DNA of 64,000 nucleotides from Acetobacter sp. 46_36 (GCA_001917135.1 MNTT01000015.1:1-64000), one strand, 5' to 3'; shown: positions 1 through 9,328, numbered from the stretch's first letter. Notes: generated by a model not told the origin, from the sequence alone. Numbers and translations: made by a program.

Positions 1-99
1 CGTGATTGCCGCTGTCAAGGTCGTTTTACCATGGTCTACGTGACCAATCGTTCCGATGTTGCAGTGTGGCTTACTGCGTTCAAACTTCTCTTTTGCCAT
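1..99 (-). CDS. tuf: Elongation factor Tu, N-terminal 33 residues (cut by window edge)
   Basis: The minus strand from 99 encodes MAKEKFERSKPHCN followed by GHVDHGKTTL, the start of EF-Tu with its P-loop (G1, GxxxxGKT type). EF-Tu is the GTPase that carries aminoacyl-tRNA to the ribosome. Only 33 codons lie inside the window. Two tRNA genes sit directly upstream on the same strand, the tRNA-Tyr/tRNA-Gly/tuf arrangement common in proteobacteria, so co-transcription from the promoter at about 418-446 is likely. Confidence 0.96.
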   Translation of the reverse strand, partial: MAKEKFERSKPHCNIGTIGHVDHGKTTLTAAIT

Positions 100-153
100 G
101 AATTTATACCCTAAAATATTGTGTTACGACGAGGCTGTTATTAAAGGAAATTT

Positions 154-227
154 TGGAGCGGGTGAAGGGAATCGAACCCTCGTCATAAGCTTGGAAGGCT
201 TCTGCTCTACCATTGAGCTACACCCGC
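154..227 (-). tRNA. tRNA-Gly (anticodon UCC)
   Basis: The minus strand gives a 74-base cloverleaf with acceptor stem GCGGGTG/CACCCGC, a D-arm with GCTCAATGGTAGAGC, anticodon loop CTTCCAA (anticodon TCC), a T-arm with GGTTCGATTCC, and an encoded CCA (154-156). It lies between tRNA-Tyr and tuf on the same strand. Confidence 0.97.
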
Positions 228-276
228 TCAAACCAAAAACCTGAAACAAAAACCTATTATCTCGACGATTTTTAAC

Positions 277-362
277 TGGTGGAGGGGGATGGATTCGAAC
301 CATCGTAGACGAAAGTCGACGGATTTACAGTCCGTTGCATTTGACCGCTCTGCCACCCCTCC
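277..362 (-). tRNA. tRNA-Tyr (anticodon GUA)
   Basis: An 86-base class II tRNA on the minus strand: acceptor stem GGAGGGG/CCCCTCC, anticodon arm CGGACTGTAAATCCG (anticodon GTA), a long variable arm, T-arm GGTTCGAATCC and an encoded CCA (277-279). It is the first gene of the tRNA-Tyr, tRNA-Gly, tuf series. Confidence 0.97.
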
Positions 363-417
363 GCTAAAATCGTTTCTGCGAGGGAAAAAGAACAAATCTT
401 TTAACCTGACAAGAGGA

Positions 418-446
418 ATAAAAACTTATTTTTGCGATAATGTCAA
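418..446 (-). promoter_or_regulatory. Sigma-70-type promoter for tRNA-Tyr/tRNA-Gly/tuf
   Basis: On the minus strand a perfect -35 TTGACA (441-446) is followed after 17 bases by TTTTAT (418-423), about 55 bases upstream of the mature tRNA-Tyr 5' end. Position, strand and spacing fit a strong housekeeping promoter for the translation operon. Confidence 0.7.
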
Positions 447-516
447 CAAGTTTTTTTATTAATTCTTAAAGTTTTTTGGTTATCTTTTAATTATTCTGCA
501 AAAAGAGGGAGATACC

Positions 517-1407
517 ATGAAAAAAAACATCCTGACCGAACAGGGAAACCCTGCAACCCGCCGTATCGACCTGATGGGAACCGACGAAATAGTCGCAGCC
601 ATCAGCCATGAAGATATGAAAGTGGCACGAGCCGTTAAAAAGGCGCTGCCGGAAATTGCCCGGGCAGTTGACCTCATCGCCGGAGCCTTTTTCAAAGGCG
701 GGCGGCTGGCATATTTCGGCGCCGGAACCAGCGGCAGGCTCGGCGTTTTGGACGCTGCCGAATGTATGCCGACATTTTCCGTTCCGGACACAATGGTACA
801 GGCGTTTATCGCCGGAGGAAATGCAGCCCTGCGCCACGCCGTAGAAAATGCCGAAGACAGCCGGAAAAAAGCCCTTGCGGACATAAACGCCTTTTCTCCG
901 CTACCTGACGATGTCATCGTCGGCATTTCCGCATCCGGCAATCCGGCCTATGTTTTGACTGTGCTTGAAGAGGCGCGTTGCCGCGGTGCCAATACCGTCG
1001 GCATAACCTGCAACCCGGAGGCCAAATTAAAGCCATTGTGCGACGTTTGCATTACGGCTCCGGTCGGCCCGGAAGTTATCGCCGGTTCCAGCCGCATGAA
1101 AGCGGGAACCGCCCAGAAAATGATTTTAAATATGCTTTCAACCGCCTCCATGATAAAAATCGGCAAAACTTACGGCAACTATATGATAGACGTTACCCCT
1201 GCCTGCGCCAAACTGATTGACCGCGGCAACCGCATAATCGCCGCTATCTGCAAGATTTCTGTTGCAAAAGCCGAAGAATATCGTATAAAAGCCGGAAACA
1301 ACGTCAAAACTGCCTGCGTTATGTGCAAAAGGCAGTGTTCCCGGGAACAGGCCGAACAACTGTTAAAACAGCACAACGGCATTTTACGAAAGGTCATTGA
1401 ATCATGA
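517..1407 (+). CDS. murQ: N-acetylmuramic acid 6-phosphate etherase
   Basis: 296 residues, the normal MurQ length. MurQ cleaves the lactyl ether of MurNAc-6-phosphate to give GlcNAc-6-phosphate and D-lactate during cytoplasmic peptidoglycan recycling. The N-terminal TRRIDLMGTDEIV and the SIS-domain signature FGAGTSGRLGVLDAAECMPT (residues about 67-86) are diagnostic; ISASGNPAYV is a second phosphosugar-binding loop. The start follows AAGAGGGAG. It overlaps rlmB by four bases (ATGA), so the two are translationally coupled. An AmpG-like permease and a Bax-like glucosaminidase elsewhere in the window serve the same recycling theme. No anmK or murP-type gene is next to it. Confidence 0.95.
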   Translation: MKKNILTEQGNPATRRIDLMGTDEIVAAISHEDMKVARAVKKALPEIARAVDLIAGAFFKGGRLAYFGAGTSGRLGVLDAAECMPTFSVPDTMVQAFIAGGNAALRHAVENAEDSRKKALADINAFSPLPDDVIVGISASGNPAYVLTVLEEARCRGANTVGITCNPEAKLKPLCDVCITAPVGPEVIAGSSRMKAGTAQKMILNMLSTASMIKIGKTYGNYMIDVTPACAKLIDRGNRIIAAICKISVAKAEEYRIKAGNNVKTACVMCKRQCSREQAEQLLKQHNGILRKVIES

Positions 1408-2162
1408 AAAAGTTTCACCAGCAGCGCAAAGGCAGCACCGACACTTCTAAAGACCAACTGATTATTTACGGCCGGCATGCCGTCATAAGCGCTTTGAAAA
1501 ATCCGCGCCGTAAAATCCAAAAGCTGCTGATTTCGGCCGAAAATCGCATCGAAGTTGAAAAAGCGGCTCCACAGGTGCCTGCAACAGTAATTGATAAAAA
1601 GGATTTTGCCAAATTCCTCCCCGGTGATGCGGTTCACCAGGGTTTTGCCTTGTATTGTTCCCGGCTTGAAACTTGTGACATTTCCGATTTAATCGCCTTG
1701 GCGGAAAATAAAAAGCGCTGCTGCATTTTAATTCTTGACCAAGTAACCGACCCGCAGAACATCGGCGCGATTATCCGTTCCTGCGCCGCGTTCGAAACAC
1801 TCGGCCTGATTGTCCAAGACAAGAATTCGCCGCTTGAATCCGGCGCCATGGACAAAGCAGCCGCAGGAACCGTCGAATTCGTCCCCGTCGCCCGCGTAAC
1901 CAACCTCAGCCGCGCCATTGAAACTCTGAAAGAAAACGGTTTCTGGGTAATCGGTATGGACGGCTATGCCGATACGACAATCGATAAAATCAATAAGGAC
2001 GGCAAAGTCGCCGTTGTTATGGGATCCGAAGGCAAAGGTCTGCGCCGTCTTGTTCAGGAAAACTGCGATTCGTCCGTCAAACTCCCTATATCGCCGCAGG
2101 TGGAAAGCCTGAACGTATCCACCGCAGCGGCAATAGCCTTATATGAACTAAACCGCAAATAA
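1404..2162 (+). CDS. rlmB: 23S rRNA (guanosine-2'-O)-methyltransferase, SpoU family (RlmB-like)
   Basis: 252 residues. An N-terminal L30e-like substrate-binding domain (residues about 17-85, starting at IIYGRHAV) precedes a SPOUT methyltransferase domain with all three SpoU motifs: NIGAIIRSCAAF (motif 1), VVMGSEGKGL (motif 2) and LPISPQVESLNVSTAAAIAL (motif 3). RlmB methylates G2251 of 23S rRNA using S-adenosylmethionine. The first ~17 residues are basic, as in related enzymes. It is coupled to murQ by an ATGA overlap. Family assignment is certain; the target nucleotide is inferred. Confidence 0.92.
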   Translation: MKKFHQQRKGSTDTSKDQLIIYGRHAVISALKNPRRKIQKLLISAENRIEVEKAAPQVPATVIDKKDFAKFLPGDAVHQGFALYCSRLETCDISDLIALAENKKRCCILILDQVTDPQNIGAIIRSCAAFETLGLIVQDKNSPLESGAMDKAAAGTVEFVPVARVTNLSRAIETLKENGFWVIGMDGYADTTIDKINKDGKVAVVMGSEGKGLRRLVQENCDSSVKLPISPQVESLNVSTAAAIALYELNRK

Positions 2163-2189
2163 CTGCACATCACCGTCTGAATACGGCAA

Positions 2190-2209
2190 AAGCTGCCGCA
2201 TGGCAGCTT
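2190..2209 (+). terminator. Weak hairpin after murQ-rlmB
   Basis: An 8-base perfect stem AAGCTGCC/GGCAGCTT with a 4-base loop lies 28 bases past the rlmB stop. No proper T-run follows on either strand, so it may be a weak or Rho-assisted end of the operon. The remaining sequence to 2342 separates rlmB from the convergent autotransporter gene and shows nothing else I can name. Confidence 0.35.
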
Positions 2210-2342
2210 CTTGCAATCCGTTAGGCGTTGAATCCGCTGCTACCGTGTTTTCTTCTGCTTTTTTATTTGACAGAAATGCCATACAATGCTATGATGGTTT
2301 TAAACCAACGTTTTAATTCAATGCCTAAAGTTTTACTTTAAA

Positions 2343-5300
2343 TCAGAAGTTATATCTCACGCCCAAGCCGCCTTCAATGCTGCTTTCTTTTTCCGCATTG
2401 TGCGATACTTCCGCCGCCACGGCAAAATCGCCGTCCCGATAAACCGCTTCTGCCGTCGTCTTCAAACGGTTCTTGTCTTCATCATACGCCTTAATGCCGA
2501 AATCGACCGGAGAACCGTCCATACCTACCCGCAAATCCTTATACGGATCAAGAAATTCATGGTAGTATTTCGCACCGATGGCAAGCATCAGCGAGCGCTC
2601 TTTCGCCAGCTGAATCCTCTTGCGCAATTTTAAGCCGACCCCAGCCTCCAACGATACTGAACTGTTGGAATCCAGATTAAGCCCGTCATCTTCTTCCGCC
2701 TTTGACATTGCCGCCCCCTGCAGATTGAGTTCGGCCTCCGTAACCAGTTCCGCCACTTTCACATCAATGCTGTACTCGGCATGGTTATACAAACCGTAAT
2801 AGAAGTCCAGCGTATCCGCCTCGTATGTGCCGGACAAAGCACGGCGCTTGTAAGTTCCGTATCCTGCACCGACATTTGGCATGGTCAGGAATTTAAATCC
2901 GCCGTTCTGGTACAAAATCGGCATAAACGCCAGCAGTATCTTATTGTCGCGGCTGGACTTCGCTTCGTCATATTCCGCATCGGCATAAGCTGCCCGCAGC
3001 GTACCGCCGATGCTCCAGTTCCGGTTCAGCTTTTCGCCAAAACCGATATACGGGCTGTAAACGTTATCTGCATAACCGCTGAGCCCGTCCCGAGCATCTT
3101 TGCCCGTCCGATAATAGTCGGCGCCGATATAGCTCCCGTTAAGCCCGTCTTCCAGTATCCGGCTCTGCTCCTGTATATTCAGCCCGCGCAGCACCGCCAT
3201 ATTTTCCCGCGTCAGGTTGGCATAAAAATTCTTGCCTGTTTCCACTTCCGTCGCATAGTCAAACTCGCCTTTGTTGCCCGCACCTTTCAGCGCATCAAAC
3301 AGCTTTTCGTTATTATGCAATCCGTAATTCGTCTCAAAAAAATCTGCAAGTTCTTTATCGTCAACGATTTCCTCAAACTCTTTGCGGTTCAGCTCCACGT
3401 CCGTAACATCGCCGTTGTCTTTCAACTCTGCATCAAACATATACGAACCGGAACTTATATTCATTCCTTCATTTTTGCCGACAAACGAGTTTTCATTGAC
3501 ATAGGTATCCTCAAAACCACCCATAACGATATCGCTGCCGGCAACAACATCGCCTTTAAAACTGTCGGCTTTATAAGTTCCTCCGTCCGCCACGACAAAT
3601 TTTCCGTTTTCACCGGTTTTCATCGTATCAAAGTCTACTGCCGCCGCACCAAGGTCAACCGTACCGTTGTTTATAAACGTACCGTTTTCACCGACAATAA
3701 TATAATCCGCACCGTTTCCGGCTGCTTTCAATTCTCCGGCTTCTTTCAGTTCTCCGCCCGCAAAAGCTGCATTGGCCGCCGAATTATAGGTAATCGTTCC
3801 CGAATTGGAAAATGTGCCGCCGTTTTCCACGACAAACGCTGCCCCGTTTCCGTTGACTGTAATTGTCCCTTTGCCGCTGTTATACCCCTTGGCGCCGCTC
3901 CCGTTGACATGAATTCCCGTTCCGCCGCCGTCAACCGTTATGGTCGATTCGTTATAGAACGTACCGCTGCCCGTAACATACGCTCCCGTACCTCCGGTTG
4001 TCATTATCGTCCCGTTGTTGGTAACGGTGCCGCCCTCGGCATAAACGCCATAATTTCCATAATCGTTTATATTTGAAGAATTAACAGCTGTACCGCCTTT
4101 TGTATAAATGCCGTATGTATTCCCGCTGATAGTGCCGGAATTCTCAAATGTTCCCGCAACAACCTGCACGCCCTTTTCATTGCCGCTTATCGTGCCGCTG
4201 TTTTCCGCATCTCCTCCGGCAACCTGAATACCGACAATATTATCCCGGATATCCCCCTGATTCTCAGCGCCTCCCTGCGCATCCACGTAAATACCGTATT
4301 CCAGTCCGCTGATGCCGCCCGTTATACCGCTGCCGGTATTCGTAACCTGCCCGCTCTTGCCGGAATAAATGCCGATTGTCCCGCTTTTGCCGTCGCCCGA
4401 AATAATCCCCGAGTTGTTAACCGTACCGCTTAGTGCATAAACGCCGTATGTATAATTCTCCAAACTGCATGCATCACCGCTGCAATTGCTGTTTCCCTTG
4501 ATTTCCAGCCGGCTTCCGGCTTCTGCCGAATAAGATGCGCCGCCCGCAATGGAAACGCCCTTGCTTCCGATTCCGCCAACTTCAATCGTTCCCGAATTGG
4601 TAACCGACGTAGCATCTCCGGAAATCAATTTTCCGGTAGCGTATATCCCCGTCCCCTGATTCACCGTAATATAAGCGGAATTGGAAACCGTCGATACTTT
4701 TTCAGACGTCGCCGCAGCCAAAATTCCGGTTCCCCCGCCATTCACAATCACCTCAGCATCTACTCCGACATTGACCGTACCGCCGGATGCCGCCGCTCCC
4801 GTGCTTGAAGCGTCTGCCACGGTAACCTTGGACGATGTTCCCTCAATGCGTACAACGCCTTCGTCTTCCGCCCGCAGTCCCGTCGCTCCGGCAGAAACGT
4901 AGACTTTACCGTAGTTATAAACGTTTGACCCGCTGCCGCTGGCTGCAAACAAACCGGAATTTTCCCCTTTGACATAAGCCGTCGACGAAGCAGACAGTGT
5001 CGCATTGCTCCCGCCCGTTGCCTTTGCCAGCGTATAACCTTCTATTTCTACGCCGCCGGGATAGTCAAACGTTTTAGACGCCGCATTAGTCAACAGAAAA
5101 TACGTCTGCCCGCTGTAAGATGGATCCGCATAAAAATTGCCGTAGTCAAATGCCTGCGCGTCGGGACCGTCCAAAATAAAGGCCGTCGTATTGTTCCCTT
5201 TCAAAAAGATTGAACCGTAATTATACGCCGTCCCTTTGGCATACATGGCAGCCGAATTGTCGCCCATAACGTAAATGGAATTGGTACTTCCGGCCGGCGA

Positions 5301-7931
5301 CGTATCCAGCCCGTTAAAAATATCCGCTCCGGCATCTGTCGACGCCATACCCGTTCCCGACTGCCCTGTCAGATAAATATCGCCGAAATTGATAGCCTTG
5401 GCGTGCTTGGTTGAATCGTTGCGAATAGCCGTCGAATTTGTCGCATCAACCGAAATCGACCCTTTATTGTGTACGTACGCCTCCGCCGTTGAAGCAGAAT
5501 CAAGCCACATTCCGACGTTAAACTGTTTGGCGTCGGTAATATATTTTTTCAGCGAAATAGAACCTTCGTTTATCGCCGATCCCTGCTGCGAAACCTGAAC
5601 GGCAGCCGTACCATATGTGCCGCCGTAATCGACATTGCCGTCAAACTCGCCGCCGATAATAATGTCGCCCGTATTGACAAACAGCTGCTTGGTCGTATCG
5701 CCGTCGCCGGAAACCTTGACGGCTGCCCCGGCAACAGATGCCGATGCTGTATAGCCCGCTTCGCTGTCCTTTTCATTCCGCTCGGGAGCCGCAAAGGAGT
5801 TGCTGTTGCCGACCTTGTAAAGGATTGAACCGTTATTGTACGCCGATGAAAAATTACCGCCGAAAACCTGAGAATTGGTCGCTTTGTTGGAAAGGTAAAT
5901 GTAACCGTCGTTCACCATTTCAACCGAACCGGAAAACGCATTGTAAATTGCCGTCGATTCTTCGGAATAAACATTGATTATTCCCTTATTTTGCAGCAAA
6001 ACCTCATCCGTTTTGTCTTCGCCCGCTGCATAAAGGCCGTAATTGTTCTTATATCTGGACTGGCCGTTTTCAACGCCGAGATTGATAACGCCGTAGTTAA
6101 CGACTTCGCCGCCCGCAAAAGAAGCCATGCCGTAAGCATTGCTTGCCTGCATGTCTATCAGCCCGTAATTGTGAAGTTTCGGATCTTTCCAGTCATAAAC
6201 GCGGGTCTGCGAACCTTCGCCTTTGGCAGCCAGCATACCGTACGATACGCCGCCGGAAGTCGCCTCGTTGACAACGCGGATTGTCCCGCCGGTTTCACTG
6301 CCAGTCCCGTTATAGATACTGTCCGCATTACCGTTTGTCAGTTCTCCGCCATGCACGGAAAGCATACCCGCTGCCACGTCCGTCCCCGCCGCCATGGTCG
6401 TCGAAGTCAAATCTATCTTAATATTGCCCCTGTTTAACGCTTCGGTCGCCGCATCGGCGCGGATGCCGATTAAGCCGCCCTGCCCCATCTTCAGCGCCGT
6501 ATCCGCCAGTTTATATGCCCCCTGGTACGACAGGTTGATATCCCCGTAATTGTTCAGTTTCATCTTTTCCGCAAATGCCGGATTGTTCTTGCCGTTTAAA
6601 AATTCGTCGTCAATATAGCTTCCCATGCCGACAAGGCTGACCGCTACGTCCGTCGCGCTGTTATAGCCGGCAGAAAGGTCGATAATGCCGCGGTTCTCAG
6701 CCGTAACCGTATTGTTGCTGAAATCGGTTCCGGTATAAAGGTCAAACAGCACCATGCCCAATATCGTGCCGGAATTATTTTGCGTTACCGTCTCATTGCC
6801 TTCGGTATCGTCAGCATCTGCCGAACCGTCCGTTTCTCCGGCATTCCCCGCACTGCCGGAATTTTCGGTTCCGCCGCCGTTTTCCGTTCCCGTTTCTCCG
6901 CCGGAAGGTGCCGAGGTCGTTCCCGTAATCCTGCCGGAATTGATGATTGTCGCCCCCGTATCGCCGTACATACCGGCAACAGCATGGCCTTCTCCGGTTC
7001 CCTTAAACGAAATGTCGATATTTCCGTACGCCGAATTCCCCGTTCCCTCCGGGCCGTTTATAATCTGGCCGCCGTTGCTCGCCGCCATGCCGATAGAACC
7101 GTTCTGCGCATCAATCAGAATATTGCCGTTATTCAGCGCTTTTGACCCGTCTCCGTAAACCGAAGCCCCGATTGTCGCATCACCCAATTGCAGGCTGCCG
7201 CCCGCCAGATTATTGAAATAGGCACCGTTCGAGACCGTTACATACGACATCAGATAATCAACATTGTCCAACACATTCGGCAGTAATTGGATTTTTCCGG
7301 CATTAGCCGCCGCATCGGGATTTTCAAATCTCCGCGCAACGTCATTCTCCATTCCGCCGCTGTTGACCTTTTTCTCGGTGTTGGTAACCAGGCTTGCCAA
7401 CCCGTATCCCGGATTCGTCGGCACAATCGTATCGTCTCCGGCCGGGGCGCTGCCGCCGCCTCCGCCGCCGCTGAATGCCAGAATGGCGCCGCCCACGGCC
7501 GCTCCGCCCAAAAGCCACGGCCACCAGCTGCGTTCCTCTTCGTTATAATAAAGGGATTCCTCATTGCCGACGATTTTTTCCGTCCTTGCCGCCCGGCTGG
7601 ATTCCAAAAACTCGCGGTACTCTTTGTTTATCTCATAAGTACAGGCATGGCGCGGATTGGCTCCGCTCATACGAAAAGAGTTGTAGGCAACATAATTTTT
7701 GCGCTTAATCGCAATGCACAGCCCCGTATCCCCGTTTGGATTCGTCGCGTCAATATTCAGCCCGCGATTGACGGCTTCGCGCAAAATGCCGATTTTTCCC
7801 TGGCTTGCCAGATAATACATTTTGTTAAAATCGCGTGGCGACAACCGGCCGCCAAACGCACAGGCGTTTTCCGAAACAGAAACGGCAGCAAAAAAGACTG
7901 CGGAAAAATATAAAGCGGCGCCAAACCTCAT
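2343..7931 (-). CDS. Giant autotransporter adhesin with ankyrin-like head
   Basis: 1862 residues. In order: a signal peptide (1-25, ending ENACAFG); an ankyrin-like repeat (about 35-85, with RGLNIDATNPNGDTGLCIA) holding two cysteines (GLC and HAC); a Trp/Gly hydrophobic segment (WWPWLLGGAAVGGAILAF then a glycine run, about 135-165); roughly 1300 residues of Gly/Asn-rich parallel beta-helix repeats of the type NxGxIxxxxxGxGxY; a linker (DVELNRKEFEEIVDD); and a C-terminal autotransporter beta-barrel (about 1590-1862) ending GVRYNF with the terminal Phe that outer-membrane assembly uses. The passenger is probably displayed on the surface as an adhesin or shield. The head plus hydrophobic segment before the passenger is unusual and is shared with the gene at 48307-51705. 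No clear ribosome binding site precedes the ATG. Confidence 0.85.
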   Translation of the reverse strand: MRFGAALYFSAVFFAAVSVSENACAFGGRLSPRDFNKMYYLASQGKIGILREAVNRGLNIDATNPNGDTGLCIAIKRKNYVAYNSFRMSGANPRHACTYEINKEYREFLESSRAARTEKIVGNEESLYYNEEERSWWPWLLGGAAVGGAILAFSGGGGGGSAPAGDDTIVPTNPGYGLASLVTNTEKKVNSGGMENDVARRFENPDAAANAGKIQLLPNVLDNVDYLMSYVTVSNGAYFNNLAGGSLQLGDATIGASVYGDGSKALNNGNILIDAQNGSIGMAASNGGQIINGPEGTGNSAYGNIDISFKGTGEGHAVAGMYGDTGATIINSGRITGTTSAPSGGETGTENGGGTENSGSAGNAGETDGSADADDTEGNETVTQNNSGTILGMVLFDLYTGTDFSNNTVTAENRGIIDLSAGYNSATDVAVSLVGMGSYIDDEFLNGKNNPAFAEKMKLNNYGDINLSYQGAYKLADTALKMGQGGLIGIRADAATEALNRGNIKIDLTSTTMAAGTDVAAGMLSVHGGELTNGNADSIYNGTGSETGGTIRVVNEATSGGVSYGMLAAKGEGSQTRVYDWKDPKLHNYGLIDMQASNAYGMASFAGGEVVNYGVINLGVENGQSRYKNNYGLYAAGEDKTDEVLLQNKGIINVYSEESTAIYNAFSGSVEMVNDGYIYLSNKATNSQVFGGNFSSAYNNGSILYKVGNSNSFAAPERNEKDSEAGYTASASVAGAAVKVSGDGDTTKQLFVNTGDIIIGGEFDGNVDYGGTYGTAAVQVSQQGSAINEGSISLKKYITDAKQFNVGMWLDSASTAEAYVHNKGSISVDATNSTAIRNDSTKHAKAINFGDIYLTGQSGTGMASTDAGADIFNGLDTSPAGSTNSIYVMGDNSAAMYAKGTAYNYGSIFLKGNNTTAFILDGPDAQAFDYGNFYADPSYSGQTYFLLTNAASKTFDYPGGVEIEGYTLAKATGGSNATLSASSTAYVKGENSGLFAASGSGSNVYNYGKVYVSAGATGLRAEDEGVVRIEGTSSKVTVADASSTGAAASGGTVNVGVDAEVIVNGGGTGILAAATSEKVSTVSNSAYITVNQGTGIYATGKLISGDATSVTNSGTIEVGGIGSKGVSIAGGASYSAEAGSRLEIKGNSNCSGDACSLENYTYGVYALSGTVNNSGIISGDGKSGTIGIYSGKSGQVTNTGSGITGGISGLEYGIYVDAQGGAENQGDIRDNIVGIQVAGGDAENSGTISGNEKGVQVVAGTFENSGTISGNTYGIYTKGGTAVNSSNINDYGNYGVYAEGGTVTNNGTIMTTGGTGAYVTGSGTFYNESTITVDGGGTGIHVNGSGAKGYNSGKGTITVNGNGAAFVVENGGTFSNSGTITYNSAANAAFAGGELKEAGELKAAGNGADYIIVGENGTFINNGTVDLGAAAVDFDTMKTGENGKFVVADGGTYKADSFKGDVVAGSDIVMGGFEDTYVNENSFVGKNEGMNISSGSYMFDAELKDNGDVTDVELNRKEFEEIVDDKELADFFETNYGLHNNEKLFDALKGAGNKGEFDYATEVETGKNFYANLTRENMAVLRGLNIQEQSRILEDGLNGSYIGADYYRTGKDARDGLSGYADNVYSPYIGFGEKLNRNWSIGGTLRAAYADAEYDEAKSSRDNKILLAFMPILYQNGGFKFLTMPNVGAGYGTYKRRALSGTYEADTLDFYYGLYNHAEYSIDVKVAELVTEAELNLQGAAMSKAEEDDGLNLDSNSSVSLEAGVGLKLRKRIQLAKERSLMLAIGAKYYHEFLDPYKDLRVGMDGSPVDFGIKAYDEDKNRLKTTAEAVYRDGDFAVAAEVSHNAEKESSIEGGLGVRYNF

Positions 7932-8020
7932 CTAACAAAACCATAAAAACAATTGCTTTGTATCGATTCTACGCCGGAGTTTCTTAAAAAAGAGTATAAT
8001 TTATAAAATTATGCCGAAAA

Positions 8021-8431
8021 TTAATATTCATCCTCTTCAGAGTAACTCTCGCCATAGCGGTAACCGTCTTGTCCGGTACGATAGTCATCCTGCCCGATAC
8101 GATAACCGGCCTGTCCTGCCTGATAACCGTCCCCCGCCCGGGCACTCTTTTTCTGATAACTGTCCTGCTCTGTTTGGCCGCTTTGTTTTTGATAACCGTT
8201 CTGCGGCTGATAACCTACGGCATAAGCGTCTTTTCCTTCGACTTCAAGGCTGGGGTTAACGTATGCCGTCGCGCCTTTTTCATAAAAATAGAAATCGCGC
8301 CGGAGCCGCGCCTGATCGCGAATGGAAAGGGAATTCCATTCCGTTTCCGTCAAACCGTAAGGATAAGCCTCTTCTCCGCCGGCACAACCGGAAAGCAAAA
8401 ACAGCGCCAGCAGCACACCCGCTTTTTTCAT
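8021..8431 (-). CDS. Small lipoprotein with tandem GYRxGQD repeats
   Basis: 136 residues. MKKAGVLLALFLLSGC is a lipoprotein signal with lipobox LSGC (Cys16), so the mature protein should be lipid-anchored in the envelope. The next ~50 residues carry no family I recognise (YGLTETEWNSLSIRDQARLR). The C-terminal half is a Tyr/Gln/Gly-rich tandem repeat: four units of seven residues (GYQAGQA, GYRIGQD, DYRTGQD, GYRYGES; 21-base DNA units at about 8057-8120), preceded by looser Tyr-Gln copies and ending in an acidic SEEDEY. GGGAG precedes the ATG. Its start faces away from the autotransporter stop and both are on the minus strand, but no functional link is proven. Confidence 0.8.
   Translation of the reverse strand: MKKAGVLLALFLLSGCAGGEEAYPYGLTETEWNSLSIRDQARLRRDFYFYEKGATAYVNPSLEVEGKDAYAVGYQPQNGYQKQSGQTEQDSYQKKSARAGDGYQAGQAGYRIGQDDYRTGQDGYRYGESYSEEDEY
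8057..8120 (-). repeat. 21-base tandem repeat inside the lipoprotein gene
   Basis: Three to four imperfect 21-base units in the coding sequence, each giving one seven-residue GYRxGQD unit. Because the unit is a multiple of three, copy-number change would keep the reading frame. Confidence 0.7.
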
Positions 8432-8652
8432 CTTAAAGTCTCCCGTACAATCAAAAACTTTTTATGCTACAGATTTGCGTTATAGGATATAATAATTTGT
8501 TTTTCAAGCAAAATCTTCCGCTGCACGTTTCCGCCGCCCCTCCTGCCGGCAAAAACGCCGCCCGGCCGCATTCCGCAACAACCGCCGCTGAATTTTCAGC
8601 AGTTCCTTAAAAAAACTGCCGCGCATAACCATTCTCTCAGTTTCCGCTCCGC

Positions 8653-9216
8653 CTATATCTTCAGCAGATTCTTTACAAAGGCCTCAACATAATCCTTCCT
8701 GCGGTTTTGGTAATCAAGATAGTAAGCGTGTTCCCAAACGTCCAGATTCAATATCGGCTTAAAGCCAAGCACCAGCGGCGTATCGCCGTTGCGCGTAGTC
8801 AGAACGTCAAGTTTCCCGCCTTTGCCCTCGGCCAGCCACACCCAGCCGCTGCCGAAAAGCTTAACCGCCTCGTCTGCCAGCTTTTCCCGCAATGCGTCGC
8901 GCGTTTCAAAACGCTCGGCAATGCGCTCCTGCATATCCTCATCAAATTTTTCCCCGATACCGATTGAATTCCAATACACGTTATGGTTAAAAACCTGCCC
9001 CGCATTATTATACAAAACCTGATATTCCGGCTTGTCAAACGTCCTTTCGATAATTTCCTCCAGCGGCGTATCCTGAAACTCCGTTCCCGAAATCAGTTCG
9101 TTGACTTTATCCACATAGGCCTTATGGTGTTTTCCGTAATGGAATTGCACAGTTTCTTCCGAAACATATGGTGCCAAAGCGCTTTCTTTAAACGGCAGTT
9201 TCATCAGTTCTATCAT
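8653..9216 (-). CDS. sodB: Superoxide dismutase [Fe]
   Basis: 187 residues, normal for the Fe/Mn family. Converts superoxide to oxygen and hydrogen peroxide in the cytoplasm. Metal ligands are visible: His26 in FHYGKHH, His78 in FNHNVYW, and Asp159/His163 in DVWEHAYY. Gln74 (NNAGQVFNH) sits where iron enzymes carry their active-site glutamine, so Fe is the likely metal. There is no signal peptide. AGGAGG six bases before the ATG supports this start. It is transcribed away from ctrA. Confidence 0.95.
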   Translation of the reverse strand: MIELMKLPFKESALAPYVSEETVQFHYGKHHKAYVDKVNELISGTEFQDTPLEEIIERTFDKPEYQVLYNNAGQVFNHNVYWNSIGIGEKFDEDMQERIAERFETRDALREKLADEAVKLFGSGWVWLAEGKGGKLDVLTTRNGDTPLVLGFKPILNLDVWEHAYYLDYQNRRKDYVEAFVKNLLKI

Positions 9217-9323
9217 TTTTTCCTCCTGAAATATTATAATCCAGCCTTTATAATAGCCTCTAAATATTTATTTTAAATAGGCGTTTTAATTTTGTTAATA
9301 ATTATTAACAGCCCCATATCAAA

Positions 9324-9328
9324 GATTC
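9324..9328. promoter_or_regulatory. GANTC methylation site in the ctrA upstream region
   Basis: GATTC, 58 bases before the ctrA ATG. In Caulobacter, CcrM methylation of a GANTC site in the ctrA promoter couples its transcription to replication. The palindrome GTTAATAATTATTAAC lies just upstream; it resembles a CtrA box (TTAA-N7-TTAA) but the spacing here is six. The site is seen; its role is inference, and a five-base motif can occur by chance. Confidence 0.4.

Noticed and set aside
2781..4076. 431-residue open frame on plus, opposite the large autotransporter
   Set aside because: It runs antisense to a gene with clear domains, has no ribosome binding site or recognisable domain, and its length follows from the repetitive Gly/Asn coding sequence on the other strand.
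9290..9310. CtrA binding box before ctrA
   Set aside because: TTAA repeats are spaced by six, not seven, bases; kept only as a remark.
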